NCBI GenBank assembly: GCA_002049455.2
Contig: KV918776.1
Span: forward strand, 1 to 64,000
Direction of reading: 5' to 3'
From: Porphyra umbilicalis
Lineage: Eukaryota; Rhodophyta; Bangiophyceae; Bangiales; Bangiaceae
DNA length: 64,000 nucleotides
Within the stretch, counting starts at the first letter, position 1; each line of letters opens with the position of its first letter. Position numbers and translations under genes: made by a program. Under the pieces are notes generated by a model. It made no database searches. It was not told the DNA's origin and saw only the letters and a program-made list of their open reading frames with translations. Below are positions 20,412 to 30,299 of the stretch, in pieces.

Positions 20412-23411
20412 TGGTTGCTTTAAGATATAGTCCACATGCCCTCACATGCACTCTGAATTGAGTATTTGACGAGGTCATATATCCAAAGTCAGATCTTGCT
20501 GGGACGGACAGAGTCAGGATCAATATTATAGTCGGATATTCACTTACTACGATTTTGGATATACTTAGGATAGACAGATTGACCATGATGATCGTCGCGA
20601 TTCCGTACCACGCTACTTGGGGACTTACCCGGGCGGTTTTCAGATTGGTGCCAGTACGTCTGAAATGGCTATACTGGGCCATATTCGACCCCGCTTTTCC
20701 TCAGTGTCTACGTTATCAGAATAGATGGCATATTCGCATTTTAGAGCAACAGTACGCGGCCAGCACGGTTCTGACACTGTTCAACGACATGTCCGGGAGC
20801 CGCCCCCCCCCCCCCTCACAGCTCCAATTGGGAGCATCACCGCACCTGCTGAGACAAGTCAAGTGGCCCCCCTTGGTGCCACGATTGCGAGAGTGCCTGG
20901 GCTGATTTCGTATTCCATCAGCGGTCTGACACGTGATGCCAGCTGGAGATCTGTCGTACAGAGCCGCACCAGCTGAATACGTTGCAGAGAACGGAAGCGT
21001 CTTTTACGGTTCTGTAGCGCCCTCTGGCTGGGGGTAGTACACCCTCTTCCTACCTCCTCGCGCTCTTCCCCCGCCCCTCGCCACCCGACCCGGACCGCAC
21101 CCAAAAAGCCATAACGAAGCTAGGACAGTGAGATCAGCACATGCAGCGCCCCACCCCCTTCACCGTCCGCATCCGCGCCGTCCACGATAACTGTAGGGGT
21201 AGCAGGGGCCGTAGGATCAAATGAGACTGTAGAAATACATGGTACAGTAGGAGAACAATGGGCAGTAGGGCTAAAAGAGGAAGCATTGGGAAAGGAGGCA
21301 GCGGAGGGAAAAGAGCAGTGGGCAGGAAAGAGGCAGTAGGAGAAGAGCAGCAGCAGGGGAAGAGGTGGCGGCAAAGGCCACGTGGGCAGAGAGAGAAGAA
21401 GCACATCAATGGACAGGTGCAGATTTACGGAGGGAGAACGGCGGAGCAAGCGATACGCAGTGCACACATCATACCACTCTCCTGTTCCTACTAGTCCTCA
21501 CGACACTTAACGTACTTGAGAACTAAAAATACAAGACGGGCGAGGGGGGTGTCAGCTACGCGCAGCTCGGGCGTGACGGGATCCGTACGCGGTAGAGGAA
21601 GCCTTCACGCCGGCGTGACTCCCGGCCCCTCTATGCGCGACGACGGTGGTAGCCGTCAGCGGTAGCTGTACCGCGGACGAACGCCTTTAAGGCCCAGGGG
21701 GTGCGGGGGGGCGGGGGTTCGCGAGGGCTGCCGGAGGATGGGGGGCACGGCCAGGTGGTACCATTGAGGGCCAATGGCCCACTGGACGACGTTCCCCGAG
21801 GAGCTTCAACGTCGGCTGACCCTCCGAAGAGCGACATACGCTGCACCAATCGATGATCGCCCGAAGCAACGAGCAGTCAGAACGCGGCCACTGAGGATCC
21901 GATCCCAGCCTATGTCTGTCAGAACAGATGACCATTGACCGCCCAGTAAGGCTCACAGTGTCAACAAATGAGGGTCGAGATCCCCGCATAAGGCGTGCCG
22001 CCCTCCACACAACTGATGGTGAGGAGTGCTGGGTCCACACACGAGGCTTGCAGCTCTCCAAATGGCGGACGGTTGACAGAACACCACACTGAAGTATGAC
22101 CCCTCGGCTGACAAAAAACTTCTACACCCGATTTAGGGGCATTCTTGAGAGGGTTACTTTACTGTCAACTACTTGGATGAGTGGCCGTGGGCGCAGTCTG
22201 CAAGCCGGTGACATCAGTTACTACGAGATGTGACCGGCCGAATGATTGCTGGCGGTGGGTGTGTGGAGGGCAATGACGGAGTGGGGGCATGGGCGCCCGT
22301 GAGCAACTGCGGCGGGTGTGGGGGGGGGATGCGTATCAGGCGTCGATCGAGAGTCCGTCGACGTTGGAATCGACGAGGCAGAGGCGTTGGCGTGGCCGCA
22401 GCCTTGTAAGCAGATGCAGTCGTTACGGTGGGTTCTGACCTGGGGTATCACTGGGGGTTCAGTGAGGGCCACGTAGAGCGCAGCGCAGCGTTCCAGAAAT
22501 CCAGCGATGAACCGCCGGAGTTGATCCGTGACCAGTCTCGTCCAGGCCTTGCATCGAGGCATTGAATCGTCTCAATCACGAAAGTTCCCTCTCGACCTCG
22601 TGAGGCTATATTAGCGATCCGGCGAGGCTACATGATGGGGAATCCCGCCGAATCCCACCGCCGTCGGCGGGGACAACACCAGGACTGAGGGCGCCACTTG
22701 TAGCCTGCGTTTCCACGGGCTGGTGAGAGGCCAGTGGAGCCCGCGCCACCCCAGCATTGATTTCACTTTCTTGGAACAAATTCTAGGCAGCAGTACGCCC
22801 CAGTACACCCTGTGCGAACCCCAGTAGTGTGGTACGTAATCGAGACGATGGATCTGAAAGAAGACTAAAATTGAAACGAAATAAAATGAAAGGAGACATC
22901 TCTTCAGGTACAGTATTACATGTTATTTAAATACGCATGTCCCTTCACAAGCGTTTGTCGCGATGAAGCGCCGTCAAGTACAATTTGGTTGTTGGAATTG
23001 ATTTGGATGGTGCAGCGGTCCTCGTCAGTAGCTATCGTTGGAACTCTCGTGTGCTCACCCGGGGGTGCCCGTTCGGAATCTCGCGCGGGCCGTCGACAAC
23101 AAGGCAAGCGGTTTCAGACACGGAACAGAACCGTTCGGGAATTTTCCGGCAAGATCGCCGCTTGGCACTGCCAGACGATGGCGGTTGAACAGGGTTGGGA
23201 GGCATCCGCACGCGCCAGCACTGCGGCGCAGAATATGTGAGCCGGATCAGGCAAGGTAGAAAACCGATTCAGATTATAGTATATCCGGCCTTTGGAGAGT
23301 CATTCAGGCTCAGTATATCCGGCGGTAAATGAACAGAGTACGATATAGGTACGCGGCTGCGGCATGAATTATGGATTATTACGAGTATAATGTGCGGATA
23401 TGTCTGGCTCT
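20412..23411. mobile_element. Unclassified 3.0-kb insertion in Copia-1
   Basis: Copia-1 integrase sequence stops at about 23412 and resumes at about 20411, and ACTTT is present at both edges (20407-20411 and 23412-23416). This fits an insertion with a 5-bp duplication. The interior is AT-richer at both ends (20430-20760, 22840-23000, 23260-23410) with a C homopolymer near 20806. I see no recognisable coding domain on either strand. The terminal inverted similarity is weak. The stretch 22970-23170 resembles the small TIR element at 2910-3110, suggesting a shared DNA-transposon ancestry. Confidence 0.55.
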
Positions 23412-23416
23412 ACTTT

Positions 23417-24040
23417 ATCCACCTCAGGCCCTGCTTTCCACCAACGGTGTAGCCAACAAAACGGCCAACATCGGTCCTTGGTTCCAGCTTGCGCTGCTGT
23501 TGCTTGGGGTTCAGAGGCCAGGCCCGGCTGCCCCAGACGCATAATTCCTTCACGTCGGGATGTCGCCCCATGAGCGTTTTAAGGGGCGTCACATCTTCCC
23601 CGGCCTTGGGGGACCGGTTGAGCACGTGGATGATCGAGGAGAGCGCCTCAGCCCACAGCTCCTCCTCCGCACCGGCGTCCAGCAGTGCCGCGCGAACGCG
23701 CTACATGATATAGTGGTTGGCACGCTCCGCCTTGCCGTTATGCTGCGATGAGTACGGCGCCGTCTTCTCCAACGTGATTCCCTTGCTGTCATACCACGCC
23801 TTGAGGTCGTGCCTGACGTACTCCTTTGCGCCATCGTGGCGCACCCGCTTCACTTTGATCCCGGTGAGGGTCTCAAGCTGCGTAATGCGGGCCTTGATGA
23901 CGTCCGGTACCATTCCCTTCGTCTTGATGGGCGTCGCCGAGATGAAGCCAGTAGAGTCCTCCATCAGCGTCATGAAGTATACTGAATCGCGCAACGACTC
24001 CGTCAAGGGCCCATCGACTTCGGTGTGAACCAACTCGCAC
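23417..24040 (-). pseudogene. Copia-1 integrase
   Basis: Minus-strand integrase with CELVHTEVDGPLTESLRDSV, MTLMEDSTGFISATPIKTKG, a second catalytic region with RVRHDGAKEYVRHDL, YSSQHNGKAERANHYIM, then the C-terminal ELCVWGSRAWPL and GRFVGYTVGGKQG. These motifs are typical of Copia integrases. It is broken more than once and cut at its C-terminal edge by the 3-kb insertion. Confidence 0.85.
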
Positions 24041-24819
24041 TTGGTGCTCGTTGTTGTAGAGCGATGATGCGGGGAACGCGTTATCTTCGTCTGCCTTCTT
24101 CTTGAGGCAGTCGCTCTTCGTAAGCCCTTTCTTGTCACAGGAGTAGCACACGACCGTCTTCTTGTCCCACGGCTTCTTGGGAGCCAATGCTGCAAACGCT
24201 TGCGACTTGACGCCAGTCGACGACGACGACCGCCCTCGGCTGGCCCGCTGCTCCACCGTGAGCAGCTTGGCGCTCACTCCGGAGAGGTTTTTCTTCCCGT
24301 CCATGTTCTCCAGGACGGTTTTGATCATGGCGTACTCTGCTGGAAGTCCCGCATTGATCTGCAGCACGAGTGCGTTCTCGTCCCTCTGGTTGCTCAGCAT
24401 GGCGAGTTCTCGGCGAAGGCCCTTGGCGCGGAACGTGTACTTGATGATGTTCTCGTCGCCGTCCTTTTTGAGGTTGCTCAGCTCGTGCATGAGTTGCAGC
24501 AGACGTGCGCTGCTTCGCGCCTCGATGACGTCCTTTAGCGCGTCCCACGCCTCCTTCGCCGTACTGACCGCCGTCACCGATGGAGATGAACCGGCTTGAC
24601 CGACATCTGGATATTCGTCAACGCCGACTCGTTCATGATGTCCCACGCGTCCGCCACAAAGTTGCCCCGGGAGTCATTCCCGGACGCGGGGCGGTCCGTC
24701 ACGACCGCCGACCAGACCTTCTCCTTGATGAGCTGTGCACGGCAGTACACGGCGCAGACCTTGTAATCGTCGTCCAGCTGCGCAAAGCGAGGGCTACCGT
24801 AGAGCCCGTACTCCGACAT
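24041..24819 (-). pseudogene. Copia-1 gag
   Basis: Minus-strand gag from a start near 24819 (MSEYGLYGSPRFAQLDDDYK). It shows the Copia gag core VCAVYCRAQLIKEKVWSAVV, AWDIMNESALTNIQ, KEAWDALKDVIEARSSARL, KYTFRAKGLRREL and a CCHC knuckle, VCYSCDKKGLTKSDC, near 24105-24150. The start is chosen because it lies about 140 bp inside the primer-binding site. It is broken about two times. Confidence 0.82.
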
Positions 24820-24960
24820 GACGACGACAACAGAGCCCTGAGGCGCGACACTGACAACGTGGGAGGCTACGCCCGCCCGCCCGACTCCGGAACATACACC
24901 AGCCCAACGAGCACCGTCCCGCAAACGACAGAGCGGAAGACGACGATGACCACCTGCGAC

Positions 24961-24974
24961 ACTGGGCCCATAGC
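24961..24974 (-). other. Copia-1 primer-binding site of half-tRNA type
   Basis: On the minus strand the 5' LTR end TCACA is followed by GG and then CTATGGGCCCAGT. TATGGGCCCAG complements the anticodon arm of eukaryotic initiator tRNA-Met (CTGGGCCCATAA), not its 3' end. Drosophila copia uses the same arrangement, priming from a cleaved initiator tRNA half. Confidence 0.78.
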
Positions 24975-24975
24975 C

Positions 24976-25342
24976 TGTGATGTCAATGTTGTTCAGTGGG
25001 TGCCTTATTTTACTAGGCACGGCATTTCCAGGCCTGTGAAGAATTGTCTGTTACTCCCCAGGCCACCTTAGCAGCGGGGCCTTCCCAGGCACCGCCAATG
25101 GCGCGGCCGACAAGGCCCGCACGGCGCCTCCCAGGGCAGCTTCCGCACCTCCGGAGGGCGCCCACAGCCTCACACTCAAGGCGCCGCTCTCCACAGAAAT
25201 CACCCCCGGAGCTCAACCTCTACTGGGTTTCCCGCTGGAAGATCTCCAAACAAGTACATGCAGTGTCACCACACAAATACAAGGACTCACGCTTTACGCA
25301 AGGGCCAATTGTCCCTGGGGGACTGCGAAAGTACACTTCACA
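24976..25342 (-). repeat. Copia-1 5' LTR
   Basis: A 367-bp LTR equal in length to 974-1340. On the minus strand it starts TGTGAAGTGTAC and ends CATCACA. The outer flank CATGC pairs with the left flank AATGC as a target duplication. Confidence 0.88.
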
Positions 25343-25347
25343 CATGC

Positions 25348-25784
25348 AAAAAGGCAGGCGCTGATGACGGTAGGAGGCGACGAAAGTGTATCGCAAAAAG
25401 GAATTGTCAGCACATCAATGAGGATGGCCAAGGGGACGGGTTTGACGGTAGATATGAGAGGGGCGGTGATGAGTCTGTAGGGAAGAAGGGAGTGGACATG
25501 ATGACGGCTGGGCGGGCGGTGGTGACGACTGTCATGGTTGTGCGCATGTGAGCGCAAAAAACGTGCCCACTGTTTGCAGCGCCTCTGCGCAGAATTCTCA
25601 TTGTTTCAGCAAGGGCTATTTGACAGTGAAACACACTGTTTGACACAGCTCACCGAGATCTAACCAGTGAAGCTACCTCTTTGTCAATCCGAGCGAACAT
25701 CAAAACCGTATCCTCGAGTGCCTGCTTTCGTGTTTTACCCCGGTGTCAAGTATCGTGCTTCATGGCCCCGGAAAGGGGGGAGGG
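25348..25784. other. Spacer between Copia-1 and a Gypsy fragment
   Basis: No recognised gene or repeat. The stretch is A- and G-rich near 25340-25550, followed by ordinary sequence to about 25780, where homology to ORF X begins abruptly. Confidence 0.45.
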
Positions 25785-27545
25785 GTGGTTGCGCTGCATG
25801 TTGCGGTGCAACCCGGGGCGGGCGCTCTTGGTCCCGCAACCCGTCGCCGAGCTGCCGCTCGTCGCCGGCGACGAGGAGTATGTCTACCTCGAGGACTGAC
25901 CCACCCGCCTGCGTCACCACCCCGCCGCCCCGTTCGGCCCCTCTTTCTCTCTTGTGGACTTCGGGGGTGTGGGCTCCATGATCGGCCTGAACCCGGTGGG
26001 CCCGGCGACGGCCGCGGCGGACTTGGCATTGGAGGCCGCGTGGCGCGCGCGTGGCAAGCTTGTGAGCGCTCGGCAGACGGGGCACGGGGCCAGCTTCTTG
26101 CCCGTCCGTTCCGGCATTGCCCTGACGCCCGCTCGTGCTTCCTCGCCGCCAGCGATGATCACGCGGTTCACGACGCTGCGGCTGCTGACAAATATGTACC
26201 CGCCGGTGGTGCACCAGCTGCAGTCGGAGCTGCTGCGTGCACACCGCGAGACGCATCGCGTCATCGAGCTGTCTTGTTCCTACGCCCTGACGTAAAAGTT
26301 CTCCGTCGACGACCCCGCGCTGGACGACCGCGCCGTCGCCGACGCCGGGGAGTAATACGGTGTCATCTCGAGGGCAGTGCCGTGGTTGGCCGTACACCAC
26401 CGGCTGCTGTACCACCTTGACCCCACTTGTCACGCCCGGAGCACTCTGCTCTCCCACCGGGTGTGTACCGTGGCGGACCGAAAGTGTCATAACATCAGTG
26501 TCGTGAGCATCTTGCGGTCGTCGCATGTCCCGCTGGGGGTGATGCTGGCGGAGCCGTAGCTTGCGGGCGTCGCTTCGCGGGCGCTGCCGATGACGACGGA
26601 GCCCTGGGCGGTGCCGGCCGGCTTCCACTCATCCGACTCGGATGCCGTCCCGCCGTCGGCGGAGGAGACGGCCGCGTCGGCCGCGTACCGCGCGCGAAAG
26701 CGATGTCACGCCGAGGTGGCGTGCGGCCTTACAGCCCAGCCCGGGACCCACGCTTGTGGGTCACAGGCCTTTGCACCGTCGGGTACCGCGGCCGGCGTGG
26801 TCGCTGTTCCCGCGTCGGGGGCACCCGCGGGCGCCCCGGGGTCCCGCGGGGCCGAGGAGGGTAAGGAAAAGGCACGGGCCGTGGACCCCGGGGGTCTCTC
26901 TGTCGGCCTCTGCGTCTTCGCCCCGTCGAATCGTGCGAGTAGCGCTGATTGTGGCCCCCGCACGCCACCTCGCGACAGGTGGGCCAGCGTAGCTCGTGAC
27001 CGTGGCTGGGACACGTCGTGGCGCGACCACCACTCCAGTGCTGCCAGCGACGGGTACGGTGGCGGCTGCACGCCACAGCCGGGCAGTGGCGTTGCTTCCT
27101 ACTAATACAACCGCGAAGATCGCAGGGGGGCTGGGTAGGGTGGCCACGCCAACGTACAGGGCGACCACGCGTGGTCGGCGGCCGGTCCTGGCGTCGGTCG
27201 CGGCTATGCGGCCGCCGGCCATGGCCGACCCGCGTGGTCCTCCGGCGGTGCCCAGGGCCGCCCTGGAGGCTCCAGCGGCGAGCGCTACTTGAGTCTGGGG
27301 CACCGCAGCGCCGATTCGCGCCCCGCGCGCAGATCTGTGGGTCCCGCCAGTGACGGTCCGGCCATGGAGCCCATGGAGTTGGGGGTCAACGGCCCTGTCG
27401 TAACTACCGTTCCGGGGCAGCCGGACGTGGCCTAGGACTTGTGGTTGTCCGCGACGTGGACGCCGCCCACCCTGTTGACGGCCGCGGAGTGGCGGGACTC
27501 GCTCACATCGTGGCCGGTCGTCGCCCTGCTTGGGTACGACCCAGG
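25785..27545 (+). pseudogene. Third copy of ORF X (fragment of a Gypsy-A-type element)
   Basis: Plus-strand homology to the Gypsy-A ORF X begins at WLRCMLRCNPG and continues through LLVPQPVAELPLVAG, EEYVYLED, LLRAHRE and the domain near AAYRARKRCHAEV, to a last recognisable LLGYDP near 27535. Neither LTR nor pol is attached. The left edge is within the central block and the right edge is before the C-terminal end. It is more decayed than the other two copies. Its survival as a recognisable peptide supports ORF X being a real protein. Confidence 0.7.
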
Positions 27546-27550
27546 CCCTT

Positions 27551-27943
27551 CTATGGGTACTGATATTCGGACCGCACATGCGGAAACAGAGGGCCACTGC
27601 TGACACCAACACCAGCACCGCTACCGCCCTCCCGTCCAGTGATCTCCGTGTGCATGGATGGCCCCCCCGCAGACAAGTCATGCACCCGGTCGCGCGTCGA
27701 GTCGATAAGATGCTCCTGGCGACAGCTGGAGCACAGGGTGTCCTTGCGCTGGATGCCGACGAGCCGCTCAAGGAGGATGCGGTACACGTCGGCTGGCGGG
27801 GTGCACACCTTGGAGACCACGTGCTTCTTGAGAATCGTCAGATTGCCAAAGAGTGTTTTGGTGCAAAACTTGCACACAAAGCGCCGCGGGTCGTCCTCGG
27901 TGGCACTGAGGTAGGCCCAGACGGGGTCATTGGCAGTCCCCAT
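27551..27943 (-). pseudogene. BED zinc-finger fragment, probably hAT-type transposase N-terminus
   Basis: Minus-strand frame with a BED finger near residues 7-45 from the Met at 27943: DPVWAYLSATEDDPRRFVCK then FCTKTLFGNLTILKKH, giving a Cys-x2-Cys pair and a downstream His/Cys pair. BED fingers bind DNA and are common at the N-terminus of hAT transposases. After about 70 residues the peptide (LLERLVGIQRKDTLCSSCRQ) loses recognisable features. The reading stops at 27551, next to the edge of the ORF X fragment, so the catalytic part is gone. The 30-residue Pro-rich extension upstream of this Met is probably not coding. Alternative: a host BED protein fragment. Confidence 0.55.
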
Positions 27944-28296
27944 GGCACACGGGCAGGGGGGGGCGGGAGGGGGCGGGCGCGGGGGGGGAAGAGGGGTGGG
28001 CGTTGTAGCGGTTCTAGGCACCACCACGTTGTTTCGTCGTCAGGTCGAAGTGACCTCTTGATCAGCTCGGTCCGTCGAAGAAGGTGCCCCAGAAATCGAC
28101 GCACAGCCCAGCCTACCCCCAACGGGAGGAGAGGATCACGGCAGAGCCCAGGGGGGAATTGTAGTCTAAAGCACAGTTGGTTTTATAAACCTGCGACGGG
28201 AACGGCATCCCAGCTGTCAATAAACCCCTCCCCAACCCGAACGCCCACGGCCAAAGTAGCCGCCCCAAATGCGCCAAACAGATAAATCCCTAAAAA
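27944..28296. other. Flank of the BED fragment
   Basis: A G-rich run near 27955-28010, then mixed sequence. No terminal inverted repeat for a hAT element could be located by eye and no coding signal was seen. Confidence 0.4.
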
Positions 28297-28525
28297 TCGA
28301 AAAGTCCAAAAAAGTAGTAGGGGGGCTGGGAAAACCGCAGGGGAAGTGCCCCGCCCCCTACCGAATCCAATCTTTCAGAGATCTGGACAGGTCAATCCCT
28401 TGCTGGCCCGAATCGGGATATTTTGGGCGGCCCCCGGCGATGTGCTGTCCACAGCTGAGGGGCCACGCCACTTCCAACTGTGGCACCCCCGACCGCCACA
28501 CAGCCCCCTCGTCGCGTGACGTGGC
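28297..28525. repeat. Dispersed repeat E, copy 1
   Basis: About 230 bp with a second copy in the same orientation at 46661-46880. Shared landmarks are CGAAAAGT, GTAGTA followed by GGGGCTGGGA, CCGAATCCAATCT, GAGATCTGGACAGGTCA, CCCTTGCTGGCCC and GTGCTGTCCACA. Identity is about 80 percent by eye. It is noncoding and of unknown class (SINE, LTR piece or transposon end). Confidence 0.65.
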
Positions 28526-29055
28526 GTCCCTGCCCGTCCCGCGACGACCCTTGATAGGGGGTTCCGGCCCGGCCCCCTGGCCGGGTGCCGGCCACAACCG
28601 CCACCCCCCCCCCCCCTCCGATCCCCGCCCCCGACGGGTTTATGAGGTCGGCCCGCGGACTGGATCGGCCCCACGCCACACCGGCGTGGCGTGGCGCGCG
28701 GCCCACACCAGTGTCTCGCGGCCCCCACACCCCCCGTGACGCACGTTGGCACGACGCCTTCCCGTGAGCCCACACACACACCCCGGTCTCACCCCCCACC
28801 CTCACATGGGACTCCACGACTCCTCCCCGCCACCCCACGACGTAACTTATCCGAGCTCGCTGTGACGCGGTGTTCGACGACTCGTTCCTCCGCCCACCCC
28901 ACGACTTGCCGTCCACCCCCCCCCCGTGGTGCCCGCCACTTCTTGCTTCTGTTGGCCCTTGGGGGTCCCCCCCACCCCTCTACCACGTGCTTTCCTTCGC
29001 CCCCCCACCCCTAGTCTGACCGAGGACCCGGCGGCCGCCCGTCTACGAGGCGCCC
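28526..29055. other. C-rich spacer
   Basis: Cytosine-rich noncoding sequence with several C homopolymers (near 28605 and 28915) and CACA-rich stretches. No recognisable gene. It precedes the unrecognised frame at 29056. Confidence 0.4.
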
Positions 29056-29967
29056 GTGCCCGCGTCGTCCTCCGCGATGGCCGACGAGGAGATGCGCTAC
29101 TCGACCGCCGTGGGTTTCCTGTCCGTGTTATCCAACTTGTCGACGTGGGCGCCCGCGTGGGTCCGTGAGGAGGCCCGCATGGGCGTGTCGGACACGCTGG
29201 CCCACGCGACGTTCCGGGGCATCGACACGATGCGCCCCTTCAACCCGTTCGCCAAGCATATCGCGGCGGTGCCGCACGCCCTCGTGCCTGCCCTTGACGA
29301 CCGCGCCCCGTAGATGACCGTGGTGCGGCGTAGCCGCGAGGTGGGTTACCGCCGTTCCTACGTTGGCTTCATTGACGACCCCCTGGTGAACCCGCCGTTG
29401 GTGCCGACCTTTGACAACATCCTCAAGTGCCCGCCCTTCATCGCCGTGTCGGACCCTGAAATCCCCACGATGGTTCAGCTGACGGCAGCCCGTAACCACC
29501 GGGGCGGCCTCACCGGACACCTCGTGGCTTGGCACCAGGAGGAGTACTCGAGCTGCGCCACGGCGATCCGCTCGCTCTTCTACTTGCCGGCTCCCGCGTG
29601 GTGGTCCGGGGTCGAGGTCCCTTACGGCTGCATGGTGGAACTCCCGTGGGTGCACGCCTGCTCAACGGACGACCTCCACGCGGGACGGCGCGCCTCGTGG
29701 GCAATTTTCCGTAGCAAGTGGGCTCTCGCGGCGGCCGTCATTCTCCTCTAGACGTTCGCGCGCGTAGTGGCTTTCGACCCCGGGGAGCTCCGCGGCTACA
29801 CCACGGGTACCTTGGTATCCGGCTTCAGCCATACTGTCGTCGGCGGTCCTGCCCACGCGCTTTCTTGGTTACTTCGTGGCGAATCGAGGGTGACACTTAG
29901 TGGCGACTCAGCTGATTCGCGGCCCTACATCTTGGAGTGGCAGGTCGGCGATCTGGCGACACAATAA
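29056..29967 (+). pseudogene. Unrecognised broken reading frame (ORF Y)
   Basis: One plus-strand frame carries about 300 codons of protein-like sequence, interrupted about twice. It opens MPASSSAMADEEMRYSTAVG, contains VLSNLSTWAPAWVREEARMG, a middle with YRRSYVGFIDDPLVNPPLVP and GGLTGHLVAWHQEEYSSC, and ends RPYILEWQVGDLATQ. Amino-acid use is balanced and unlike the Pro/Arg/Ala translations of the noncoding GC-rich DNA around it, so it is probably real coding sequence. I do not recognise a family. It could be a mobile-element gene or a host pseudogene. No second copy is seen in the window. Confidence 0.5.
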
Positions 29968-30299
29968 CTTTCTTGGGGCAGGTCCGGACGCGACGAAGAC
30001 AATGAGAATGATGTGCATGCGGCCAAGTCCCAGGCAAAGTGTGCACTGAAAGACAATTTATTGACATCTGTGGGAACGGCCACACTCAAAAGCTACTCAG
30101 ACGACATCACGGTCAGCAACAGAGCCTAAGGCCGACATCTGCATCGTCTTCGCGGCCGTTTTTGATCCAGATGCAAGGATTTGCGCGCATCGCCAGCAGG
30201 TATGCCTGTGAACTCGGCCTCTGATTGGCGGGTTCCGCCCTGCAGTGACAGTTCTAGAGACCCTGACGCGGACAGTGTCGCTGCCCTGGGACGTTGTGT
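29968..30299. other. Spacer before repeat D1
   Basis: Moderately AT-rich, with no coding signal. The left edge of D1 lies somewhere in 30240-30320, so part of this stretch may belong to D1. Confidence 0.4.

Larger units (their letters stand above)
974..25342 (-). mobile_element. Copia-1: old Ty1/Copia LTR retrotransposon, heavily interrupted
   Basis: A minus-strand Copia element reading from right to left. Parts in order: 5' LTR (24976-25342), primer-binding site, gag with a CCHC knuckle, integrase, linker, reverse transcriptase, RNase H, a 3' untranslated stretch, polypurine tract and 3' LTR (974-1340). The flanks are AATGC on the left (969-973) and CATGC on the right (25343-25347), a 5-bp target duplication with one difference. 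Three later insertions split it: a TIR element at 2701-3291, Gypsy-A at 3801-19608 and a 3-kb insertion at 20412-23411. The LTRs are about 85 percent identical by eye, so it is the oldest layer here. The coding parts are broken, perhaps ten or more times counting the insertions. The structure is seen in the sequence; the family follows from integrase lying upstream of RT, the Copia order. Confidence 0.88.
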
